A DNA stretch of 64,000 nt from Gnetum montanum (Eukaryota > Streptophyta > Gnetopsida > Gnetales > Gnetaceae), in NCBI GenBank assembly GCA_015680685.1, contig MNCI01036755.1:317759-381758 (forward strand). Reading direction: 5' to 3'. A program made the translations under genes and the position numbers. This document shows positions 34,025 through 44,409 of this stretch, in pieces (within the stretch, counting starts at the first letter, position 1; each line of letters begins with the position of its first letter). The notes below the pieces were generated by a model that searched no databases, was not told the DNA's origin, and worked only from the letters and a program-made list of their open reading frames with translations.

Positions 34025-34244
34025 TGGGCAATAAGATTAATGGTAAGTGATAACCAGATCTAAGGAATGGTTGGCAACAAAAGCTCAAAATAGGCTTTCT
34101 ACCCTATTGGATTTCAAAGAAATCGCCCTTGCGACCGATCTATACCACGTGATTGGCCGTAAACTTCCGTAGAGGTATTACGTTTACAGTTTAGGGTATG
34201 GATCGCTACTAAGGCTACCTGAAGTATTCGGATCGGAGCCTGAA

Positions 34245-34263
34245 GGCCCTCCTTATAGCGCCA
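34245..34263 (-). other. Tat-3 primer-binding site
   Basis: Minus strand TGGCGCTATAAGGAGGGCC, six bases inside the 5' LTR. Confidence 0.75.
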
Positions 34264-34269
34264 GAAAAA

Positions 34270-35692
34270 TGTAACGACGGAAAATGTCGGCAGCTGGAAA
34301 ATACCAAACGAAATTCCACGTACACAGTTTCAACCACGGATCCATGCGAGGGCTATGCTGGGAAAACGAATCCGCGGCGCCCTGAACGGTCTTGTCGATC
34401 ATATAGGGACTTACTAATCAGTAAACCGATGAATATCTAGCGAGACAATCTGATTCGAGGAATCGCAAAAACGAGGGGAAAACAATGTAGATGAATTGCA
34501 ATGATGATAACGCTAAACATGATAAGAGGAGGTTGTCATAAGAGAAACACGTAGTTCCAAGATCTACACTTTGACTTTAAAAAAATGTGTATTTCGTATA
34601 TCTCGTTACACTAGGGAGACCCCGATTACTGGATGTGAAGCAATGCATAAAACAACAAGAAAACTGTCCAAACAGAAGTCCGATCTACCTCGAAGGCTAA
34701 AGCCGGGATGCAAGGAAGGTCAAACTCTGACGCCTACCGATCAACTATTTCTGACCAATAGCATCCTTCCCAGCAGACCGATTACCCCTGTTGCCGATGC
34801 TCAAAGCGAACTGTGCTCTGTTTCTACCGGAAGGTAATGCTGTCAACAATTGCTAAAGCACTACTCTCTGTATCTCTGCTCAAAAGATGACAAGTGCTCC
34901 AGTGCTCAGAAAAATGCCTTTGCTTCTCTGATTTGCCAAACCCCGTATCTTGTTAACTGGGGTATTTATAGGCTGCGACATCTGGTGAAAAAAGTGCAAC
35001 CCTGATGACGTGTGTCCCGAGTGTTTCGGGTACTGTTGGTCTGACTGTTTTGTGTAAAACTGCATGATTACGCATAATACACTTGTTTGCGTATTGTGCG
35101 TGTAAGGAGCAGGTGCGTGTCGGGCGTGTTTCAACTGACTTTGGGTTCCATTACGCTTATTCACGCTGCATAAGCAGCCGCGCGTGATGGAGCGTAAATG
35201 ATGTCTAGTTTTACACTTGCATACGCAACCGCGTGTGATGAAGCGTAAATGATGTCTAGTTTGGCGACGCAATACGCTATGATACGCTACGTTACGTGAT
35301 GAGCGTAAGGTAAGCAATCGCACTTTCTTGGACTTTGCCTTTGACTGTTCTGGAGCCTATTACGCTGTCGTGCGTAATAGAGCGTAAACCTAGCTTTTGA
35401 TCAAAAGACTTAGCAAAATACACAAGGAGTCGCATATCACGCTGCTTAAGCTTCTCCCTATGCCAAAGTAACAATTACGCTAAGCGCCATTATGCAGCGT
35501 CGCGTGATATAGCGTAAACAGAGAAAACACAGTAAGAGTAGAAATCTGTGCAGGAAGTTGAAGAATTGATGCTACGTGCCTCTTGGTGTTGCTCTGTCTT
35601 GTTCTCCCTTCTAGATTTCTGACATGCGTCCCTGCTTGAATTGCGAATCTTTGCCTGAGGCCGACTCGCAATTTTTTTTTCACGGTGTTTCA
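34270..35692 (-). repeat. Tat-3 5' LTR
   Basis: 1423 bp, partner of 23032-24455. It contains the same blocks with GCGTAAATGATGTCTAGTTT (about 35195-35265). No mature coding capacity; small open frames inside both LTRs are shared only because the LTRs are copies. Confidence 0.94.
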
Positions 35693-36950
35693 TGCACTAA
35701 CGAGCATGTGGACTTAGGCCCATGGGAAGAACCGTCCTCATTCATAAATTGCCCCTCATAAATGTCTTCCATGAAGACAATGACACCCTCCAAAGCTCCT
35801 GGCAGCATTGCCTCAACTATGCTCGATGCCACCAATTCATTTAGGTGTGACCAATATGAAGGATAGGAATTCAGATGCACCTTCTCTGAACCAAACCCCG
35901 TTGTGTTCCATGGTTAGGTCCGGGGTAGGCTCATTCGCCTCCATGGGGCCAAATCATGTTAGCACCCCGACAAGCTCAACCACAAGGAGAAAAGGCTTGT
36001 TGTCCCTGCAAACAACCAAAGTACCAACATAAAATCAACCATGCATGAAAACAACGCGAAAAACCAAGGTTTACATCGTAGACTAACACTTAGAGAAATT
36101 TTCTAACTATTTACGGTCGGACTATACGCTGTTAAAACCTAGTGTAGATGCTGCTGAAATTTGTTTACGCCCAGCGTATACGTTGCTAAACCTAGCGTAT
36201 ACGCCACCAAAATCTGTTCATGCTTGGCGTATACGCTACCTAACCCAGCGTATACGCTGATAACTAACTGTTTACGCTGACGTCCGAACCTCTTACACTC
36301 AGCATATATGCTGAAGAAACCCTTAGTGTATACGCCACAGAAGGGGCCAACGTAAATAGTCTATGCTAGACACTGAGCAAACAGTTTATGCCAGAAAACA
36401 TGAAAAACAAGTCTACTACATCATACTTGAAAGAACTGTATACGCTCAATGTATACGCCGAAGAAACCCTCAACGTATACGCCGTCACAGCGTAGATCGT
36501 CTACACTGATAAAATAGAAAACTTTGTGCATAGAAAACTTCTTACGCCGTATAGCCTTCAGCAAGGAAAAGTGATTACGCTGTGCGCTGAAAACAGATTA
36601 CGCTATGACAGTCGATGCTAACCTGACTTTACGCTGTAAACTTTACGCTCGGCGTATACGCCGACGTCTCTACACTAAACTTTACGCTCGGCGTATACGC
36701 CGACGTCTTTACGCTGTGACTTTACGCTCGGCATATATGCCGAAAACCCCTGTGAGACTATCTACGCTACGAAGCACATACAGGAAAAAATAACTAACAG
36801 AAATAGAATCAGAGCCTACCTATGTGATGTTCCAGGCCATGATGGAATCCTTGGCCAGGGCAGGCACTACAGCATGGCTTCGCTCTCCTCGGCGAAGGTC
36901 AAGTCAAGACTCTTCCTCCCCTGCCCTTCCACCTCCTTGCCCTTGCCCAT
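35693..36950 (-). pseudogene. Tat-2 antisense gene, exon 1 and start of exon 2
   Basis: The likely start is ATG at 36950 (MGKGKEVEGQGRKSLDL), with exon 1 ending at 36820 before the donor GTAGGC. Intron 1 (36819-36006, about 0.8 kb) is full of palindromic repeats and ends TTGTTTGCAG. Exon 2 then runs from 36005 to the Tat-3 insertion at 35693 and resumes at 23031. The peptides MEANEPTPDLTMEHNGVWFR and SSIVEAMLPGALEGVIVFME lie in different frames, so at least one indel occurred. A TAG lies near the end of exon 1. The gene therefore starts about 500 bp upstream of RT, on the other strand. Confidence 0.55.
36110..36780. repeat. GCGTATACGC palindromic repeats inside intron 1 of the antisense gene
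   Basis: Many copies of CGGCGTATACGCCGACGTC-like blocks, with about 40-bp periodicity at 36640-36755. The core GGCGTATACGCC is a perfect palindrome. The same core fills the Tat-2 LTRs, so intron 1 and the LTR share a repeat type. Confidence 0.8.
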
Positions 36951-37383
36951 CTCGGCATCTACGCTAGGATTGATAGCTCACGCTGAGGGTTGAAACTCTG
37001 TATGCCTACGCTCAACCTTCTACACTTGGCATCTACACTGGGGTTTAGTCGGCATCTACGCTGGGTTTAATCGATCGGCGTCTATGCTATAGTTTGGGTT
37101 TACACTTACGCTAGGTTTCATAGTTTATGCTTACGCTCGCTCAGTCGCTTACACTCATAATGCAATGTGACAAATGAAGCTTCCCCCCCCCCNNNNNNCC
37201 CACTTTTTATAGCGCTCCACCGATGCTGACGCCGCCGCTTACGCTGCTGCCTCCCAGTTTGCTACTTTTTGCCTTTTTACTCATTTTTCGCAAAACATTT
37301 GCTCGAAAATAATAAAAAAACAGAAATTACGACACCCCGGTTCCCCTGTGGACCCCATTCTGGATGTTTACGCTGAACATTCC
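36951..37383. other. Region upstream of the antisense gene start
   Basis: Continues with weaker TTACGCTG words. A C-run with six Ns (37193-37198) marks an assembly gap. This would hold the promoter of the antisense gene; no clear TATA box was picked out. Confidence 0.45.
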
Positions 37384-37529
37384 AACGTAAACTGCCATTA
37401 CGGCCCGATATGGCCTTAAACTACCACCTCTAGATTACTCGTGGCCCGGTAAGGCGTTAAACTGCCACTTGTGGCTCGGTAAGGCGTTAAATTACCACCC
37501 ACGGCCCAGTATGGCCTTAAACTACCACG
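37384..37529 (-). repeat. Hairpin-motif array, GGCC type, 4 copies plus a partial (Tat-2, before RT)
   Basis: On the minus strand: GTTTAAGGCCATATCGGGCC, GTTTAACGCCTTACCGGGCC, two similar copies and a fragment. Stem GGCC/GGCC with loops ATATCG, TTACCG, ATACTG. Same stem type as the Tat-3 array between protease and antisense gene. Confidence 0.85.
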
Positions 37530-38771
37530 TGTCCCGGTGTGATGATAATCCACCATCATGCATGTACACATATCTAAAATTACCAAAAAACATAGAACGA
37601 TACCCATTAGCTCATTCAGCTCTCCGTTTATTGGTAGGAGCAAGCCTGATGGATTGTCAGCACTTAACCAAACCGTTAATTATCGATGGACCATACAGTA
37701 AAATTGCAAGGGACACCAACATAAACCTCATCTACTTAAGTTCAACAACGGACGACGCAGTCATCACCTCAACATAGCAAATAATAGACAACTACAAAGG
37801 CATGACAAAATCCCTCGACATAGAAGCCGAAAATATCACCGAAGACCCGTTGACCGAAACCCCCATAACCATGCCCGATGGGGAAATTAAAATATTAAAA
37901 TTAAGCACCTTATTACAACTTCAACTAGCCAAAGACATTGAGAACGTGCTTAGGGAAAACATGAAAGCATTCGCTTGGTCTTACACGGACATGCCCAGAC
38001 TAGATTCCCGAATTGTCCAGCACAACATTATCCTTGATCCAAAATTGAAATCAGTAAAAAAAAAAGGCACGAAAGGTTAAACCCGAAGTGGCATTGGCAG
38101 TTCGTAGTGAGATCACAAAACTTTATCAGGCTGGCATCATTCGCGCTATTGATTACACCGAGTGGATATCCAACATGGTCATTGTTATGAAGAAGAATGG
38201 GAGCATTCTCTTATGCATTGACTTTCGGGATTTAAATGTTGCAATCATAAAAGATGATTTTCCTCTACCCAGCATCGATCAGCTTGTTGACTCGACCACT
38301 AGGCATGCATTATTATCTTTTATGAACAGCTTCTTGGGATACAATTAAATACGCATCAACCCGGAGCATCAACTTCGGACAACCTTTATGACACCATGGG
38401 GAACCTTTTGTTACACAATGATGTCCTTTGGTATCAAGAACGCTGGGGCCATGTATCAAAGAGCGATGATATTTATCTTTAGTGATTACATGTTACACTC
38501 ACTCAATGATTACGTGGATGACATTGTGATTAAGTCAAAAACAGTAGAACAACATGTACAAGATCTCGACTTAGTATTAAAACGTTGTTTAAAGTACGAA
38601 CTAAGACTCAATCCGAAAAAATGTGTCTTCGACGTCAAGACAAGCAAGATGCTTGGATTCATAGCTTCAGAAGCAGGGATACGAGTAGATCCCGATAAGG
38701 TTAAGGCCATAACAAACCTAAAACCACCCAGCAACCTTACCGAACTACGAGGTCTACAAGGTAGATTATAA
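37530..38771 (+). pseudogene. Tat-2 reverse transcriptase
   Basis: RT copies element RNA into DNA. Lead-in NMKAFAWSYTDMPRLDSRIV, a frameshift in an A-run near 38060, then EITKLYQAGIIRAIDY, ILLCIDFRDLNVAIIKDDFP, MTPWGTFCYTMMSFGIKNAG and the catalytic YVDD at 38511-38522, followed by LRLNPKKCVFDV and GIRVDPDKVKAITNLKPPSN. All of the typical gypsy RT blocks are present. Stops at 38346 and 38769 interrupt it. The RT frame is not continuous with protease; either splicing over the antisense gene or another mechanism was needed in the ancestor. Confidence 0.92.
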
Positions 38772-39476
38772 TTTATTAGGCGCTTCATAGAAAAAATGAC
38801 AGACAAACTAAAACCTATGAACCACTTGTTACGCAACAACGTCCATTTTGAATAGACTCCGCAGTGTCAAGAAGCATTCGATAACATTAAAGCGGCACTT
38901 GCCCGATTACCAATGGTTTATCCACCTCAAAATGATAAACCATTTTACATCTACCTTGCTACTTCGGATTCGTCAATCGCGTCTATGCTTTTCCAGAAAT
39001 GAGATGACGGAACCGAAGTCCCTGTATATTACCTAAGCCATGCATTAGTCACTCATGAGAAAAAGTATAACGACGTGGAGAGGTCCTGTTTAGCTTTGGT
39101 CTTTTCTTTGAGAAAATGGCGACATTACCTCTTCCGTAACCAAGTTAATATAATTTGCAAGGACAATGTGCTCAGGTCCATCATAGGAAACATTTACGAA
39201 ATGAGTCGAATAGCCCGCTGGAAAGCTATGATAGCTGAATTTGACCTACACTACATAGCACAATCATCAGTCAAAGGTCAAGCCATAGCAAATCAAATGG
39301 CCACGTCACCAATGCGCGATCAAGCGATAATAGAACCAGAGTTCCCAGATGAGAATATAAGTGCAATATATATAGTACCCGATGACTATGACACCATTTT
39401 AAACTTTTATAGAGCATCCACCTCTCTCGAGGGAGCTGCAGCCACTGTCATCACCTATCCCTCCAGGGAAATCTGA
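38772..39476 (+). pseudogene. Tat-2 first RNase H and connection
   Basis: Same frame as RT. It has KPFYIYLATSDSSIASMLFQ, VPVYYLSHALVTHEKKYNDV and LVFSLRKWRHYLFRNQVNII. The acidic residues of an active Ty3 RNase H are poorly kept (YLATSD, KDN), in line with the known decay of this domain in Tat elements that gained a second RNase H. Stops lie at about 38854 and 38999. From 39396 the second RNase H begins. Confidence 0.85.
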
Positions 39477-39968
39477 CCCTTTGCTTATCGTTTCAACTTT
39501 CATTGTACAAACAACATAGCAGAGTACGAAGGTCTCCTTAGAGGCCTCGTGGTAGCATTAGCTTTAGACATCACACAACTTGTGGTCAGAGGAGACTCGC
39601 AGCTGGTCATAAACAAGGTCACAGACGTCTATACATGTAAAGCCCAACATTTACAACCATACTTCGACTTGGCAAAACACCTAATGAGGCGATTCGAAAG
39701 CATCGATGTGCAACACATCTCTAGAAATGACAATACCATCATAGATGCACTAGCCACCTTGGCATTAAACATATCGCTTGACATGTTCCACACATTGCCA
39801 AGTGCCATAACCAGTTGTGCCGAACCAATAACCGATACCCTTGACACGCTGCCAATCGCATCTGTTAGTACGATACGCGTGGTAGAATGGTATGATGACA
39901 TAAAAGAATACCTTCTACATGGCGAAACACCACGACATCTAACAAATGTGCAAAAGGATGCAGTATGA
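39396..39968 (+). pseudogene. Tat-2 second (archaeal-type) RNase H
   Basis: Segments NFYRASTSLEGAAATVI, NNIAEYEGLLRGLVVALALD, LVVRGDSQLVINKVTDVYTC and ISRNDNTIIDALATLAL match Tat-3 27790-27350. The first catalytic Asp (FDG in Tat-3) is replaced in NFYRAS, so this copy would be inactive. A TGA at 39474 splits the domain. It ends before a stop at 39966. Confidence 0.88.
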
Positions 39969-41126
39969 AAACATTCTAAGCAGTATACACTAGTAGGGGA
40001 CACATTATGTCGCAGATCATATGAAGGCATATTGCTAACATGCGTCAATAGTACCGATGCCCAAACCATTGTCAAGCAAGTACACGATAGACTATGTGGA
40101 GGACAAATAGCTCCAAAAGCCATGGCAACAAAGATCAGACGCTTAGGCTATTATTGGCCACACATGGAATATGAATGTCTCTCCAAGGTCAAAACATGTA
40201 GTACTTGTAAAAAACATAGCAATCTAATACATGTCCCACCAAATAAGTTGCATACAGCGCAAATCACATGGCCCTTTCAAAAGTGGGGATTGGACCTTAT
40301 TGGCCTGATAACCACCTCATCTTCTGTAGGGCATAGTTTTGTCATAACCGCAACCAAATATTTTATGAAGTGGGTAGAAGCTTCTCCCCTTCAAAAAACT
40401 ACATCTAAACATGTATGCAATTTCATTCTCAAAAATATTGTAACCCACTTTGGCATTCCCATGACAATCATCACTGACAACGGGCCATAATTTAGCAGTG
40501 CCAAGACCAAAACCTTTTGTGAAAGTCTAGGGATCAAACACTCGTTTTCATCCCCTTACTATCCTTAAAGAAATGGGCAAGCAGAGGCGACGAACAAAAT
40601 GATTATTGCAATACTCAAAAAGATGCTCATCCAAAGCAAGTGAAGATGGCATGAACAATTGATATAAGCATTGTGGGCATACTGTACTACACATCAAACT
40701 TCAATAAGTAAAACACCATATAGTCTTGTTTCCGGTTCAGAAGATATTTTACCTTTGGAATTACAGGTATCATCTTTAAGAATAATACTTTCCAGACTCC
40801 TCGATGACAAGAAAAACAATGATCTGCGCATCATTGACCTCAACTCGGTGGAGGAAGAATGCATACGCGCACTCAATTAGATCGAATGGTATCAAAAACA
40901 ACAATGGCAACGACATCGGCACGACATCCATAAGTGCCCCATCAAAGAAGGTGACCTTGTACTTAAGGCAATTCGAGAACACTCAGACAAATTCTCAGCC
41001 AACTGGGAAGGGCCTTACTTGGTCATTAAAGCATTTGACAACGGAGCATTCAAGCTTGTTGATATGGAAGGAAATGAACTTGCCAATCCAACCAATCACT
41101 TGTTCCTAAAACCATTCTACATTTGA
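39969..41126 (+). pseudogene. Tat-2 integrase
   Basis: Zinc-binding part VKQVHDRLCGGQIAPKAM then TCSTCKKH; the second His of the finger is Gln here (GGQ; GGH in Tat-3). Core WGLDLIGLI, TDNGP followed by TAA, NGQAEATNK. C-terminal part IKEGDLVLKAIREHSDKF and the end NHLFLKPFYI with TGA at 41124-41126. Further stops lie at 40566, 40638, 40662 and 40878. No chromodomain. More decayed than the Tat-3 integrase. Confidence 0.92.
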
Positions 41127-41148
41127 GTACAAGCTTAGATACATGCGA

Positions 41149-41382
41149 GTCCTAGAGTCATGACTTAAAACTGATACCACAGAACAGTCCTAGATTATAA
41201 CTTAAAACTAATACCATAGCTCATCCTGGAATCATGACGATAAACCGATACCACACAGTGTCCACAATGACGATAAACTAGCACCCGTCCGACATGACAA
41301 TAAACTGCCACCATTGCACTCATCAAAGTCCGCTAAGACTATAAACTGGTTCACCTCTTCATGGTCCGCTAAGACTTAAAAN
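41149..41382 (-). repeat. Hairpin-motif array, about 7 copies, after Tat-2 integrase
   Basis: On the plus strand GTCCGCTAAGACTATAAACT (41330s) and six more divergent copies; on the minus strand these read AGTTTATAGTCTTAGCGGAC. Stem AGTC/GACT predominates. The array starts 23 bp after the integrase stop, as in Tat-3. A single N is at 41382. Confidence 0.82.
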
Positions 41383-42417
41383 GTTCCTCAATCCGCCACC
41401 ACGTTCAAGCTTCATCAGAATCATTGCATCGCTCGCCATCAGACAATCCCACCAACGTCGCTGCCACTCATCTACAATGCCTGAAATCACCTCCAATGTC
41501 TTGGTCATTGTGTAAGTCTAAGCTCGCTTATTCACTCATGGTTTTCTTGTTTCCTTGGAGTTATGTTTGCAGGATGACACCCAGAAGCTGTCACACAAGA
41601 ATGCATTCCATCATAAGCAGCAAGATGGGACGATGTTCACAGCACACATGGCAAGACTAAATCAAACCATTCACTAGTACATCCCAATCTCCTGACACAC
41701 TCTTTATCTATTCACTGACACAGTTCACTCAGTCACACCTTTGATACACACAGTACATCCAAAACTTTGAGCATGTTGTTGCATACTGTAACACTTTGAA
41801 GCAGTCGCAACACACAACATAACACTTGTGCATGAGTACAAAATCAAAGCAACATTTTCTTCAAAAAAAAAAGCAAAACCCCTGGCACTTCCCATACAAG
41901 CCCCAGGCAGGAAGGCAGTTGTCTTAGAACTAAGTGCTCATGTCAAAAACAATCGACGAACATTCGGTTGCATAGCTTTGGCTCTCCGCCAACAGGCTTC
42001 CCCTAAAAACTAAACAAGGGCCCTGTTCCTCCAAAGAGTGTAACAAATCCTCCCATAGCTTTGGCCTTGCCATCAAGTTCTCTTGAACATTACCCAAGAG
42101 TCTTGTTCAGCCAAAGGACGCACATCACATGTCTGAATTCAAAGTCCACTAAATCATGGCTATTGACCAGGATCAGCATGACACACACACCAGAGCATCC
42201 CCTTTTCACCAAGCACAATCTCTTGGGTAGTTACTAGTCCCCACAATCCCCATTCTCCTACCAGCTACAAAATACCACTTTCCCAATCCCAGGTACTATT
42301 GAACACGGTGCAGCGACGTCTAGTCAAGTGGCAACGGAAAAAGTCTCTATCAAGCTGCTTGTGGTGTTTTTTACTTCTTTGTCGACATTTCTTAGGTCAA
42401 TTCCTCCAAATGTCAAC
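41383..42417 (+). other. Tat-2 3' non-coding interior
   Basis: No protein recognised. It contains a conserved splice-acceptor-like TTATGTTTGCAG before GATGACA (41561-41578), with GTAAGTCTAAGC about 60 bp upstream as a possible donor. From 41860 to 42130 the sequence (for example CATACAAGCCCCAGGCAG) is closely shared with Tat-4 at about 55290-55520, and from 42150 on with Tat-4 51540-51850. Confidence 0.7.
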
Positions 42418-42429
42418 AAAAAGGGGCCA
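42418..42429 (+). other. Tat-2 polypurine tract
   Basis: AAAAAGGGGCCA immediately before the 3' LTR start at 42431. Confidence 0.8.
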
Positions 42430-42430
42430 A

Positions 42431-43633
42431 TGAAACACCACAAAATTTGGAGCTTAGTACTTGTCCAACACCAAGCAGGTCCCTGGGACCCCCAGATGAC
42501 CACAACTACATTTGGTGTAAAACATGGCAACTTCGGAGATCAAATGCTCAATTTTCACTAAGTATGCAGTTCCAACATATACGCCCAATTGTACATTCCC
42601 AGCATATATGCTCAACCTTCAATGTATACGCCTAGCGTGTACGCTCAAAGTCATAGTGTATACGCCTAGCGTATACGCCCGGCGTAGACGTCCGGCGTAA
42701 ATGCCTAGCGTACATGCCTCAGATGTACGCTCAGCAGGTACGACAGATGCAGACGTCTAACATGAAACCTCCAAAGACGACATGAAAACAACACTACAGA
42801 GTGAGATTTGGCACAAGGCAGCAACCATCAGCGTATATGCCCCAGCATATACACCCAGCATATCAGCGTATACGCCCCTGCGTATATGCCCAGCATCCAC
42901 CAGCGTATACACCCAACGTATATGCCCACAATCTACGCTCGCTACAGACAACGTATACGCCCAGCGTATATGCCTGGAAAATGTAACATATTGTACGCTT
43001 GTAAATTTTACGCCCTTGCACCCGGTCAACATGCCACGTGTTGCCCCACCCGAGTCTGCCGTCAAAACCTGTATAAAACCCCAAATTTTGACGAAATCTA
43101 GGATGGTTGGTAAATTCCCAGAGCACACTAGAGAACAGAGATGCTGTGAACTAGAGCTCCAAACCTCTTACACTAGACAACCCTGTACGCTGATCATATA
43201 GCCTCTACGCTGTGCTTACGGCGTGAACCAGCCGCAATCATCCCTGCACCCACTGGGGCTTTCGTCCGCCTTGTGTTCCACTCACAACTGCATTTGACCG
43301 ATGCATTGTACTTTCATTCTGTAATGTCATTGTTACATTTTCTTCCCATAATCATTTACAGTTTGCATTAATCGTTGTACATATTCTGTTTACGCTTGTT
43401 TATGTTTACACTCTGTTTACGCCCGCTACGCCGTTTACGTATAACCCAATGTCTAGCACTTCGGTGTACGTTCGGGGAAATCCTTGTCTGATCCATGCAT
43501 GGACCACCCAAGATACTCTGCCTTCATTCATTCTAGCTCACCCTCAAGTGAAGGTAGGGTCTTCTGTGCGCATCCTGCGATCCCACGGTCTCTGTTTCCT
43601 TCCAGCCGGAGACTGACGATTTCGGGCAGTACA
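42431..43633 (+). repeat. Tat-2 3' LTR
   Basis: 1203 bp, partner of 13914-15106, ends GGGCAGTACA. Differences from the 5' LTR are largely C/T and G/A, especially inside the GTATACGCC words. Confidence 0.94.
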
Positions 43634-44409
43634 ATGAGGAAGGTTAGCATTAGCCTTTTCCATCAATATCACACTTCCTCTTGCTACATATGTTGAGATT
43701 CCTTTTAATCCTCTTGTTGGGAAGATGTGATAATTTTCAATCTTGAAGTATATCCTTTCTTCCAATGTCAACTCTCCATATTTCTTGTCTTCTTTGTCGT
43801 ACACCCTATCCAACCAAACTCTTCACACATCAACATCAGAGTGAGTGGACAGGTGAGTAATTTTTGGCCCTGTATTCAGAAGGTTCAACACTTATAAGAT
43901 GGCCTTGGCAAAAAAATCTATAGACACACCACAAATGTTGACCGTGATGCCTTCTTCCTTATTGTGCCAAAATTGGTACGTTTCTCCTAAGTACCAGGCA
44001 CCATTTTCAGAGAGGATAGGCCATAATGGAGACCCTTTGAGTTGGTCTCCAACAACCTCAAGAGTGAATTCTATGAAAGGTACAAAGTTTAATTCCATGA
44101 TCATTACAGCTGATGTGGACTTTTCATGGATGGCCTAAACACATTTTGGGGACAATGTGAGTTGTTGTCCCTATTCAGGCACTGCAGTAGCTCCTCCTTC
44201 TGCCTATTCTGATTCTACAGTAGTAGGAGTCTCTTGATGAATGTTAAATGATTGCACCTCCTGCTCTACATGTTGTTTGGGAGATGCTTGTCTTCTACCT
44301 CTCTAGGTTGCTTGGACATACCTTGAGAGGGTCCTTNATCTTCTACCTCTCTAGGTTGCTTGGACATACCTTGAGAGGGTCCTTCTTGTTGTCCATGCTT
44401 TGTGGCCAT
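43634..44409 (-). pseudogene. Gyp-F1 extra ORF, N-terminal part
   Basis: ATG at 44409 (MATKHGQQEGPSQGMSKQP) lies directly after an acceptor-like GATTGCAG. The frame continues QASPKQHVEQEVQSF, then MELNFVPFIEFTLEVVGDQL, WYLGETYQFWHNKEEGITVN, RVYDKEDKKYGELTLEERIY and FPTRGLKGISTYVARGSVIL, up to the Tat-2 insertion. It resumes at 13913. The product is unknown; no motif of an enzyme was seen. A 50-bp exact duplication around a single N (44337) is an assembly artefact inside the N-terminus. Stops are present. Confidence 0.6.

Larger units (their letters stand above)
23032..35692 (-). mobile_element. Tat-3: Tat-like LTR retrotransposon inside the Tat-2 antisense gene, RT deleted
   Basis: LTRs at 23032-24455 and 34270-35692 are nearly equal in length (1424 and 1423 bp). 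The bases next to them are CGCGC (23027-23031) and TGCAC (35693-35697); they differ only by C to T and G to A at CpG positions, so they read as a target-site duplication decayed by deamination. The interior on the minus strand has primer site, gag, protease, hairpin array, antisense gene (plus strand), second RNase H, integrase, large hairpin array, tail and polypurine tract. RT and the first RNase H are missing. The insertion splits exon 2 of the Tat-2 antisense gene. Confidence 0.93.
13914..43633 (+). mobile_element. Tat-2: Tat-like LTR retrotransposon with gag, protease, antisense gene, RT, dual RNase H and integrase, interrupted by Tat-3
   Basis: LTRs at 13914-15106 and 42431-43633 are flanked by ATGAG on both sides. 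The order on the plus strand is primer-binding site, repeat-rich leader, gag, protease, an intron-containing gene on the minus strand, RT, RNase H, second RNase H, integrase, hairpin array, spacer, polypurine tract. Removing Tat-3 and its duplicated 5-bp site leaves about 17 kb, long for a gypsy element but in the range of plant Ogre/Tat elements. No chromodomain follows integrase, as expected for Tat. Each coding module has stops or frameshifts. Confidence 0.95.
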
